Shown here one piece after another: positions 10,573 to 17,969 of a stretch of DNA of 43,815 bases. Position numbers and translations under genes: made by a program. A model generated the notes under the pieces. That model was not told where the DNA came from and ran no database searches. It saw only the letters and a program-made list of their open reading frames with translations. Location of the stretch: NCBI RefSeq assembly GCF_023242365.1, contig NZ_JALLIX010000051.1, positions 1-43,815 of the forward strand. The letters are read 5' to 3'. Every line of letters begins with the position of its first letter. The first letter of the stretch is position 1. The stretch is from Pseudomonas sp. MWU13-2100 (GTDB lineage Bacteria; Pseudomonadota; Gammaproteobacteria; Pseudomonadales; Pseudomonadaceae).

Positions 10573-11822
10573 GCCGCTGGCGCGGCGTGGCCTGGTTAGT
10601 CGGCGGGGTGCTGCTGGGCGTCGGGCAGGCGGCCTGGGCGGTGCCGCCCCGGGTGCAACTGGCGACGGACACCTGTGGGGCATTGGAGCGGGCGGTACGG
10701 GCTTATCCTGGTACCGATCCGGTGCTGCTGACCAGCTATCCGACCCTGGACGGACAACCTCCGGCAATATTGGCCCTGCGCGGGGTGGCCTTCACCTATG
10801 ACAACGCCCTGGCCAGCATCGCCTTGTTTGCCTGTGGCAAGGCGCAGTCCGCTCGCCGGTTGGCCGATGCCCTGGCGTTCGCCGTGGAGCATGACCCCGA
10901 GTACGCTGACGGGCGTCTGCGCAATGCCTATGCGGCCGGTCCGATCAAGGGCCAGGCCATGGGCTTGTCGGGGTATTGGAGCACTGAGCGCAATGCCTGG
11001 AGTCAGGATGCCTATCAGGTCAGCAGTGCCACCGGCAATCAGGCCTGGGGGGCGCTCGCGCTGCTTGAGGCTTACCGCCAGACCGCCGAGCCGTCCTATC
11101 TTGCCGCGGCACGCCGGGTGCTGCACTGGGTCCAGCAGAACACCTACGACACCCAGGCCCCCCCGGGCTTCAGTGGTGGCGCCTATGGCTATTTCAACCG
11201 GCAGGTGCGGCAAGGTTGGAAGTCCACCGAGCACAATGTCGACCTGATAGCTGCCTGGACCGCGTTCGACCGCTTGGCAGCGGACCCGAATGCGCGGCGC
11301 CAGGCGCAGGTTGCCCTGGGCTTCGTGCAAAGTCAGTGGGATGACGGTGAGGGGCGTTTCCTGATTGGCACCGGCGAGGATGGACGAACCTCGGATCGCC
11401 TGCGCTCAGGGCTGGACGCGCAGCTCTGGCCGTTGCTGGCGGTTCCCGATCCGCCGCGGGACTGGCGTCGGGTGTTTGCCTTTGTCGATCAAAGCCACCG
11501 TTTCGCCGACGGCTATGGGTTCAACCGCAACCCCGACGGCGTCTGGACCGAGGGCACCGCCCAGGCCGCGGCGGTGGCGCGCCTGAGTGGTCTGCCCGAC
11601 CGGGCCCAGCCCTTGTGGCCGGTGTTGTTGGCATTGCAGGCCGGTCACGGTTGGCTGTTCGCGACGCCGCAGGCGCAAATCAGCACCGGGCTGGCTATCG
11701 GTCCGGATTCGCCGAGCAACGATTTCTTCTACTACCACCTGCCTCATCTGGGCGCCACGGCATGGGCTGCTATCGCGGCCACCGGCGTCAATCCCTTTAC
11801 CGGCGCTCAAGAGGCGAACTGA
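10569..11822 (+). CDS. Secreted predicted (alpha/alpha)6-barrel polysaccharide-processing enzyme
   Basis: A 417-residue protein with a Sec signal peptide (VAWLVGGVLLGVGQAAWA, predicted cleavage after residue 24). The mature part has repeated helix-pair blocks such as TYDNALASIALFA (77-89), GNQAWGALALLEAYR (156-170), KSTEHNVDLIAAWTAFDRL (218-236) and WTEGTAQAAAVARL (326-339), typical of six-hairpin glycosidase-like folds. Conserved acidic residues E221, D225 and E328 are catalytic candidates. It should act in the periplasm, where the cellulose operon places its BcsZ glucanase, trimming or modifying the polymer. I do not recognise a precise family; hydrolase, lyase or epimerase are all possible. 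It overlaps the adaptor gene by 4 bp and ends 1 bp before the synthase start, so translation is probably coupled. Confidence 0.8.
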   Translation: MSRWRGVAWLVGGVLLGVGQAAWAVPPRVQLATDTCGALERAVRAYPGTDPVLLTSYPTLDGQPPAILALRGVAFTYDNALASIALFACGKAQSARRLADALAFAVEHDPEYADGRLRNAYAAGPIKGQAMGLSGYWSTERNAWSQDAYQVSSATGNQAWGALALLEAYRQTAEPSYLAAARRVLHWVQQNTYDTQAPPGFSGGAYGYFNRQVRQGWKSTEHNVDLIAAWTAFDRLAADPNARRQAQVALGFVQSQWDDGEGRFLIGTGEDGRTSDRLRSGLDAQLWPLLAVPDPPRDWRRVFAFVDQSHRFADGYGFNRNPDGVWTEGTAQAAAVARLSGLPDRAQPLWPVLLALQAGHGWLFATPQAQISTGLAIGPDSPSNDFFYYHLPHLGATAWAAIAATGVNPFTGAQEAN

Positions 11823-11823
11823 C

Positions 11824-13971
11824 ATGCAGGTACTCGACCCGTTGCAGCTTGTGCAAATCAATTTCTGGACCCTGGCTGTCGTGATTCTCTTCAGTTGCCT
11901 GACCCGGCGCGAGCAATGGGGAGCCCGGGCCGGCTTTGGGGCGATCACCGCAGTGTTGCTGATCAATTACGCCGCCTGGCGCATCCGCGACACCTTACCC
12001 GACGGCCAGGACGGATTTGCCGTGGTCTGGGCCTACAGCTTTCTGTTTTTCGAGATGATGGCCATTGGTTATACGTTGTTTTCCATTGTCGTCATGCTCT
12101 GTCGCAGCGATCACCAGGCCAGTGCCGATGCCGGCGAGCGCCGCCTGCGGGCGGCCGGGAACGACGTGCCGGCGGTGGATGTGTTTATCGCCACGTACAA
12201 CGAAGGCCTGGAGATCCTCGAGAAAACCATTCTTGCCGCCCAGGCCATCGACTACCCCAACTTCACTGTCTGGGTGCTGGACGATACCCGGCGCGACTGG
12301 TTGCGCGACTATTGCGCCGAGGTCGGGGTGCAATACGCCCGGCGTGCGGACAATACCCACGCCAAGGCCGGCAACCTGAACAATGGACTGCGCCAGTCGG
12401 CGGCCAGCAGCAACGCGCCGTACATCCTGGTGCTGGACGCCGACTTCGCCGCTCAGCAACCGATCCTGATGCGCATCCTCGGGTTGTTCGAGGATCCACG
12501 GGTGGGCCTGGTACAGACCCCGCAGTTCTACTACAACCCGGATCCGATCCAGCACAACCTCGGCTCGTCCGACTGCTGGGTGGACGAGCAGCGCGTCTTC
12601 TTCGATGTCTTCCAGCCGGCCAAGGACGGCTGGGACGCAGCGTTTTGCGTGGGCACCTCCTTTGTGGTACGGCGCGACCTGATTACCCGCATCGGCGGTT
12701 TCCCCACCGGCTCGGTCTGCGAGGATATCTACACCACCTGCCGTCTGCTGCAACAAGGCTATGTGACCCGCTGGCTCAACGAACGGTTATCCATCGGCTT
12801 GTCGGCCGAGGGTTTGACCGAGTACATCAACCAGCGTGCGCGCTGGTGCCTGGGGACCCTCCAGGTGGCGTTATTGAAGGAGGGACCCTTGCGTGGCCGT
12901 GGCTACAGTCTCAATGACCGTCTGCACTACCTGCATGGTCTGATGCACTGGTTCTCCAAGCCTTTCATCCTGATGTTGCTGGTGTCCCCAGTGCTCTATT
13001 GGTACTTCGGGATTGCCGGATTCTATGCCAAGCCCGCGGATTTCCTGGCCTTTGGCATGCCTGCGCTGATCGCCTTCTGGGGCTATGGCACCTGGGTCAC
13101 GGCCCGCCGAACCCTGCCGGTGTTCACCGAAGTCACGCAGATCGTCGCGTCCCTGGCGGTCACCGCGACGATTGCCAGTGCGATGATTCGTCCCTTCGGT
13201 CGCCCTTTCAAAGTGACCGCCAAAGGCCTCGATCGCACCCGAACCCTGATCCACTGGAAGCTGTTCGGATTCTTTCTGGCGTTGATCCTGTTTTCCCAGG
13301 TGGGCGCGTTCATTGCCATTGCCACGGCCGCGGCTTTCGACGGCAACATGCTGTTCAATCTGTGCTGGACCGTGGTCGCGTTGATCTACAACCTGGCGAC
13401 GCTGGTGGCTTGCGTTGACCGGCCGCGGCTGCATGGTGAAGAACGCTTTCCCTCCGATGAAGCCACTGGCTTGCGCCTGGGGACGAAAACCTTTGCGGGG
13501 CGACTGGTGGATATTTCGGTCAGCGGGGTCTGCCTGTCTTGCAGCTTGGCCGCCTCGATCAAGCCGGGTGTGCATGGGCAAGTGTGGGTCCGCTCGCTGG
13601 GTTGGCTCGGGGTGGAGGTCATGCGCAACCAGGGCTCCGATCGCCTGGGGTTGCGTTTTGTCGACCTTGATGAGGGGCAGCGCCAGCGCCTTATCGCCCG
13701 GCTGTTCAGTGATGCCAGCGTCAATGTGGCCAGCAAGGCCGAGCCGGCCATGGCCTTTGGCACCCTGTTGCGCCGTTCGTTGTTGGGGGAGCGGCGTACG
13801 CTGCCGTCATTCTCCCGGATGTCCAGGACCCCGTCCTATGACGGACTCGCGAGTTATCGACCGGCTGCGCTGCGTTTGCGCAAACAGTCCCTGTCGCGGG
13901 TGGCCAGGGCCCGTGGTGGTCTGTGGGACGCCCTGGTTTCCCCCTTGCGCGCCTTGTTCGGCCTGCGTTGA
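11824..13971 (+). CDS. Cellulose-synthase-like GT2 glycosyltransferase with C-terminal PilZ domain
   Basis: A 715-residue processive inner-membrane glycosyltransferase. Three or so N-terminal membrane helices (~13-95) precede the GT-A domain, which carries the BcsA signature set: VLDD (D153/D154), LDAD (D205/D207), FCVGTS (284-289), CED (E300/D301) and QRARW (337-341). Further helices lie at ~379-398, 411-455 and 484-530, with the gating-loop-type PFKVTAKG (461-468) between them. Residues ~531-630 form a PilZ domain: DISVSG (563-568) fits DxSxxG, but the first motif reads HGEER (537-541) instead of RxxxR. It likely polymerises a UDP-sugar (perhaps UDP-glucose) and threads the chain outward. 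No BcsB, BcsC or BcsQ is nearby; adaptor and channel genes replace them. The C-terminal tail (~640-715) is basic and unassigned. Confidence 0.92.
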   Translation: MQVLDPLQLVQINFWTLAVVILFSCLTRREQWGARAGFGAITAVLLINYAAWRIRDTLPDGQDGFAVVWAYSFLFFEMMAIGYTLFSIVVMLCRSDHQASADAGERRLRAAGNDVPAVDVFIATYNEGLEILEKTILAAQAIDYPNFTVWVLDDTRRDWLRDYCAEVGVQYARRADNTHAKAGNLNNGLRQSAASSNAPYILVLDADFAAQQPILMRILGLFEDPRVGLVQTPQFYYNPDPIQHNLGSSDCWVDEQRVFFDVFQPAKDGWDAAFCVGTSFVVRRDLITRIGGFPTGSVCEDIYTTCRLLQQGYVTRWLNERLSIGLSAEGLTEYINQRARWCLGTLQVALLKEGPLRGRGYSLNDRLHYLHGLMHWFSKPFILMLLVSPVLYWYFGIAGFYAKPADFLAFGMPALIAFWGYGTWVTARRTLPVFTEVTQIVASLAVTATIASAMIRPFGRPFKVTAKGLDRTRTLIHWKLFGFFLALILFSQVGAFIAIATAAAFDGNMLFNLCWTVVALIYNLATLVACVDRPRLHGEERFPSDEATGLRLGTKTFAGRLVDISVSGVCLSCSLAASIKPGVHGQVWVRSLGWLGVEVMRNQGSDRLGLRFVDLDEGQRQRLIARLFSDASVNVASKAEPAMAFGTLLRRSLLGERRTLPSFSRMSRTPSYDGLASYRPAALRLRKQSLSRVARARGGLWDALVSPLRALFGLR

Positions 13972-13983
13972 GAGAGGTGGATC

Positions 13984-15456
13984 ATGAACCGTTGCGTACC
14001 TTCGACTTGTCTGCTGTCCCTGTTGCTGCTCAGCGCTTGTTCGCTGGAGCCCGCCTACCAAAAGCCCGATGCGCCGATCGACGAGCAGTGGCCGGCCAGC
14101 TCGACAGGCTCCTGCTGTGCGGCCAAGGAGGCGTTCGATCACGATTGGCATGGATTTATCATCGATCAGCGGCTGCGTAGCCTGATCGAGCTGGCGCTGG
14201 ACAACAATCGCGGCCTGCGCCAGTTCGCCGCCAGCGTGGAAGAAGCCCGGGCCGGCTATGCCGGGGCACAGTCGGCATTGTTCCCCTCGATCGGCATCGA
14301 TACCTATGCCGGGCGCAGTAAGCTGCCGCCGCTGGTGCGCACGCCGGGCGGAGGCGACAGCGCGGGCAGTATCGCCAATACCTTCCAGGCGACAGCCGGC
14401 TTCACCTCCTACGAACTGGATCTGTTCGGGCGTATACGTAGCCAGAGAAGCGCCGCCGGCGCTCGCTTCGAAGCCTCCGAAGCGGATTACCAGACGGCCC
14501 GGCTGGCGCTGATCGGCGAGGTCGCCAGTACCTGGTTGAGCCTCAAGGCCAGCCAGAACCTGCTGGATCTGGCCCAGGCCACCTACGAGACCCAGAACAA
14601 CTACGGGCAGTTGCTGCGCAAGAGCTACAACCTGGGCTCCAGCGCGCAGATCGATGTGCACCAGGCCGACGCGCAAACCAACACCGCGGCGGTGCAGATC
14701 AACACCTATCGCATGCAGGTGGCGCAGAACATGAATGCACTGCGGGTCCTGGTCGGTCAGCCCGTGCCCGAAGCCCTCTTGCCCAGCGGGGTGTTGGGCG
14801 AGTCCCTGGCCACCGCCGACGTGCCTGCCGGGCTGCCGTCGTCCTTGATGGCCCGGCGCCCTGACATCATGGCGGCCGAAGCCTTGCTACGGGCGGCCAA
14901 TGCGGACATCGGCGCGGCGCGTAGCGCCTACTTTCCGACCTTTTCCCTGACGTCGGCGCTGGGCAGCCTGAGTGGCGATTTCTCTCACTTGCTCAGCGCC
15001 CCGGCGCAGTTCTGGTCGACCGCCCTGAGCGGCTCCCTGACCCTGATCGACGTTGGTGCCCGACGGGCCCAGGTGGATGGCGCGCATGCACGATTCGATG
15101 GCCGGGCCGCAGCCTATGAGGCGACGGTGCAGAATGCCTTTCGCGAGGCCGCCGATGCGCTCAACGCGCGACAGGAGATGCTCGTCCAGGTGGCGGCGCA
15201 GAAACGTCTGGTGGAGGATTACCAGGCGGCCTATCGCCAGTCGCGCTTGCGGTTCGAGGCGGGCATGGACAGCTACTTCTCGACCATGGATGCCCATCGC
15301 TCGCTATTCGAGGCACAGCAGAAATGGTCGCAGCTGGAGCTGGCGCGGGAGATCAATCAAGTGAACCTGTACAAGGCCCTGGGAGGAGGCTGGAGCCAGT
15401 CGTTGAAGGTCGCCGGTGAGCCGCGTGTGGCACAACCGCCAAGGCCGGCGCCTTGA
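13984..15456 (+). CDS. NodT/OprM-family outer-membrane lipoprotein channel
   Basis: A 490-residue outer-membrane factor. The signal peptide ends in the lipobox LSAC with lipidated C19. Two OEP repeats are visible: SLIELALDNNRGLRQFAASV...AGYAGAQSALFPSI in the first half and ARRPDIMAAEALLRAANADIGAARSAYFPTFSLTSALG in the second, ending with VNLYKALGGGWS, a hallmark of the family. Trimers form a TolC-like tunnel across the outer membrane and periplasm. It is the last gene of the operon (12 bp after the synthase, good GAGAGAGG ribosome site). With the HlyD adaptor, it offers an exit conduit for the polymer instead of a BcsC/AlgE/PgaA beta-barrel. A separate drug-efflux role is the main alternative. 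Confidence 0.92.
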   Translation: MNRCVPSTCLLSLLLLSACSLEPAYQKPDAPIDEQWPASSTGSCCAAKEAFDHDWHGFIIDQRLRSLIELALDNNRGLRQFAASVEEARAGYAGAQSALFPSIGIDTYAGRSKLPPLVRTPGGGDSAGSIANTFQATAGFTSYELDLFGRIRSQRSAAGARFEASEADYQTARLALIGEVASTWLSLKASQNLLDLAQATYETQNNYGQLLRKSYNLGSSAQIDVHQADAQTNTAAVQINTYRMQVAQNMNALRVLVGQPVPEALLPSGVLGESLATADVPAGLPSSLMARRPDIMAAEALLRAANADIGAARSAYFPTFSLTSALGSLSGDFSHLLSAPAQFWSTALSGSLTLIDVGARRAQVDGAHARFDGRAAAYEATVQNAFREAADALNARQEMLVQVAAQKRLVEDYQAAYRQSRLRFEAGMDSYFSTMDAHRSLFEAQQKWSQLELAREINQVNLYKALGGGWSQSLKVAGEPRVAQPPRPAP

Positions 15457-15476
15457 GGGAGCTCTTGGCAGACCGT

Positions 15477-15498
15477 CGCGCGGCGTCCGTGCCGCGCG
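15477..15498. terminator. GC hairpin between convergent genes
   Basis: CGCGCGGC (15477-15484) and GCCGCGCG (15491-15498) form a perfect 8 bp stem with a 6 nt loop. It lies between the end of the exopolysaccharide operon and the convergent citrate symporter gene. No T run follows on either strand, so it is at best a weak intrinsic terminator. Confidence 0.4.
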
Positions 15499-15554
15499 CG
15501 AGGTGACCAGCAAGCGCCGGCATGGCAGGCGTTTGCTCGGGGGAGGGCGTCTGC

Positions 15555-16853
15555 TCAGCCGCGGCTGGAGACGGCCATCTGCGCGGTGCGCAGTTCATGC
15601 TTGTTGCCACGGAACAGCACCAGGGTCGCAATCAGCCCCAGGACCGCCGCGGCACTGAGCCAGATGCCCGGTGCCGCCTTGTTGTTCAGTACGTGGATCA
15701 GGTAGGTACAGACCGCCGGGGTAAAACCGCCGAAGGTCGCCGTTGCCAGGCTGTAGGCCAGGGAGAAGCCGGTGGTCCGCACTTCGACCGGCATGATCTC
15801 GGTCAGGGCCACGACCATGGCACCGTTGTAGGAGCCGTAGAGGAACGACAGCCACAGCAAGGCAATCAGCAGGTGACTGAAGCTTGGCGCCGCCACCAGC
15901 CAGGACAGCACTGGATACGCCGTGAGGATAGCCAGGATGGTCGCTGCCAGCAGCAACGGCTTGCGCCCGATCTTGTCAGACAGCGCACCCATCACCGGCA
16001 GCCAGAAGAAGTTCGACAGACCGATGCACACGGTCACCAGCAAAGCGTCGAAGTCCGACAGATGCAGCTCAGCCTTGCCGAAGGTCGGGGTGTAGGCGGT
16101 GATCAGGTAGAAGGACACGGTGGTCATGATCACCAGCGCCGTGCCTGCCAGCACCAGGCCGAAGTTCTGACCGATTGAGCGCATCACTTCCGACAGGTTC
16201 GGACGATGTTTGCGTGCCTGGAACTCAGGTGTCTCTTCCAGCGAGCGACGAATGATGAAAATCGCCGGAACGATCATGCAGCCCACCAGGAACGGCACGC
16301 GCCAGCCCCAGTCACCCATCTGCTCGGGGCTCAGCCAGTGGTTGAGGCCCACACCCAGCAGGCCGGCGAAGACCACCGCTGCCTGTTGGCTGGCGGACTG
16401 CCAACTGACGAAAAAGCCCTTGCGACCCGGGGTCGAGATCTCGGCCAGGTAGACCGAGACGCCACCCAGTTCGACACCGGCGGAGAAGCCTTGCAGCAGC
16501 CGACCGAGCAGTACCAGCAGTGGTGCGGCCACGCCGAGGGTCGAATAGCCCGGGACACAGGCGATCAGCACCGTACCCGCGGCCATCAGCGCCAGGGTGA
16601 TGATCAGGCCTTGGCGACGACCATGGCGGTCAATGTAGGCGCCGAGGAAAATCGCACCCAGTGGACGCATCAGGAAGCCGGCACCGAAGGTGGCCAGCGA
16701 GAGCATCAGGGAGGCGAAGGCGCTGTCGTTGGGGAAGAAGGTTTTAGCGATGGCCGTGGCATAGAAGCCGTAAACCATGAAGTCGAACATCTCGAGGAAG
16801 TTGCCGCTGACAACGCGAAAGATCGCCTTGCCTTTGCCTGTGTTTGAGGCCAT
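15555..16853 (-). CDS. citA: CitA-type citrate/proton symporter (MFS, MHS family)
   Basis: A 432-residue, 12-helix inner-membrane transporter. The N terminus FRVVSGNFLEMFDFMVYGFYA is the metabolite:H+ symporter signature and closely follows enterobacterial CitA as I remember it. GAYIDRHGRRQGL is MFS motif A, repeated as GALSDKIGRKPLLL in the second half. RLLQGFSAGVELGGVSVYLAEI and WQSASQQAAVVFAGLLG are also CitA-like. Likely substrate is citrate or a related tricarboxylate such as tricarballylate. The ATG at 16853 was chosen; a GTG three codons upstream is possible. No tricarboxylate catabolic or sensor genes are adjacent, and it is convergent with the exopolysaccharide operon. Confidence 0.88.
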   Translation of the reverse strand: MASNTGKGKAIFRVVSGNFLEMFDFMVYGFYATAIAKTFFPNDSAFASLMLSLATFGAGFLMRPLGAIFLGAYIDRHGRRQGLIITLALMAAGTVLIACVPGYSTLGVAAPLLVLLGRLLQGFSAGVELGGVSVYLAEISTPGRKGFFVSWQSASQQAAVVFAGLLGVGLNHWLSPEQMGDWGWRVPFLVGCMIVPAIFIIRRSLEETPEFQARKHRPNLSEVMRSIGQNFGLVLAGTALVIMTTVSFYLITAYTPTFGKAELHLSDFDALLVTVCIGLSNFFWLPVMGALSDKIGRKPLLLAATILAILTAYPVLSWLVAAPSFSHLLIALLWLSFLYGSYNGAMVVALTEIMPVEVRTTGFSLAYSLATATFGGFTPAVCTYLIHVLNNKAAPGIWLSAAAVLGLIATLVLFRGNKHELRTAQMAVSSRG

Positions 16854-17033
16854 TTTTTTCACTCACTTTATCTGTCTTATAAGCAATCCGTCGTCTCTGC
16901 TCGTCTTCACTGAACCTTTCAGGCATACGCACGCTGGCAGAACAGTTTTGTAACGATATGTGTATTGGGGGCGCCAGGCAACAAAAAAACCTAGCTTGCT
17001 GGCTAAATGGCACAACCCTTGATTTAGACGGCT

Positions 17034-17600
17034 TCAATCGGGGTTTTGTGCCAGCAGTGTTTCCCGTAACGGCGCCGACAGGCCTTGTGGGGCCAACCAG
17101 ATCGCGAAGTACACCCTGGCCAGTTCAGGATCGCGACTGCTGAAGATCACCTGACCGTTGCATTCCAGGTTCAGCCCGTGTCCGACCCGATAGTCGAGCG
17201 CATAGCGATCACCCCGCTGAATGTCCTTGAAACTCTGTTGCAGGCTGTCCAGTTTGCCTCTCAGGCGCGCCAGAGTGGCGGCTGTTTGCTGGCGTTGCAG
17301 GGTGGTGGTGGCGGCCTTGATCAAGTCGTTGCGGTCAATGTCGCGAAAGTAATAGAGCTCCAGGCGCTGGTCGCGCAGTTCGGTGAAGGCCTGGCGGGCG
17401 CTGATGCCGGGGGCGCTGTACAGCGCGGCGGCATAGACGTCGGCCCAGAGGTAGGTGAGGACGGTTTGCCCCTTGAGTTCGAGGGTTTCGCTGCCGCTGC
17501 GCCATTGACTGGGGAAATGCGCTTCCTTCAGGCGTTCGGCGGGACCAGCCCAGGTCAGCGCGCTGAAGATCAGCAATAAGGAGGCGATTATCTGACGCAT
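17034..17600 (-). CDS. Chalcone-isomerase-like family secreted protein
   Basis: A 188-residue protein with a Sec signal peptide (MRQIIASLLLIFSALTWAGP). The mature region has the bacterial chalcone-isomerase-like pattern: LELKGQTVLTYLWADVYAAALY, then LELYYFRDIDRNDLIKAA, and a C-terminal PELARVYFAIWLAPQGLSA. These bacterial members share the fold but are not known to be flavonoid enzymes; a periplasmic lipid- or small-molecule-binding role is an inference. The ATG was chosen because it starts the signal peptide and has a GGAG ribosome site. It is monocistronic, transcribed away from sthA. Confidence 0.85.
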   Translation of the reverse strand: MRQIIASLLLIFSALTWAGPAERLKEAHFPSQWRSGSETLELKGQTVLTYLWADVYAAALYSAPGISARQAFTELRDQRLELYYFRDIDRNDLIKAATTTLQRQQTAATLARLRGKLDSLQQSFKDIQRGDRYALDYRVGHGLNLECNGQVIFSSRDPELARVYFAIWLAPQGLSAPLRETLLAQNPD

Positions 17601-17969
17601 AATGGTCAACTCCGGAAAGGGCCTTTCTAAAGAATATGTCAAATCCACAGGCTGCCGTGGCTTTGTTACGAGCCTGGGGGCTGGGCTGGGATTACGCGGA
17701 GAAACACCCGATTGCCGCATTTTTTGTGATACCTGCCGATACAGGTTTCGTCACACCGTCGAATCAGGCGTTCGAGCGCCCGGCCAAGGGTGACGGACAT
17801 AACATGTAGTGCAGGCAAAGCTGGCCTACGACGCGACCAAGGGTTAATGTGCGCGGCGTTGAAGCTTCTATAGACTGCACACCGAGATTTGATCCTTCAT
17901 GTCGCTGGCCGCGACATGATTTAGCCGCAGGTGCCAGAGGGGTGCCTCGGCCTGTTCTGAGGAGTACGC
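17601..17969. other. Divergent intergenic region upstream of sthA
   Basis: A 369 bp region with no gene. It holds nested inverted repeats at 17725-17755 (TGTGA / TCACA outside, ACCTG / CAGGT inside) and a perfect dyad at 17898-17918 described separately. No strong -35/-10 pair stands out; TATAGA at 17869-17874 is a possible -10 for sthA, without a good -35. Confidence 0.55.
17898..17918. promoter_or_regulatory. Perfect dyad CATGTCGC-N5-GCGACATG before sthA
   Basis: Two 8 bp arms (17898-17905 and 17911-17918) are perfectly complementary around TGGCC. The site lies 52 bp before the sthA start codon. It could be an operator overlapping the transcription start region or an RNA hairpin in the leader. 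Confidence 0.55.

Noticed and set aside
13984..15456. Interpretation as a stand-alone drug-efflux outer-membrane factor
   Set aside because: No RND, MFS or ABC pump is in the operon; it is tightly coupled to the glycosyltransferase and adaptor, so export of the polymer is favoured, though not proven.
17008..17023. Sigma-54-like TGGCAC-N5-TTGA on the plus strand
   Set aside because: The -12 element has GA rather than the essential GC, and the nearest gene downstream is on the other strand.
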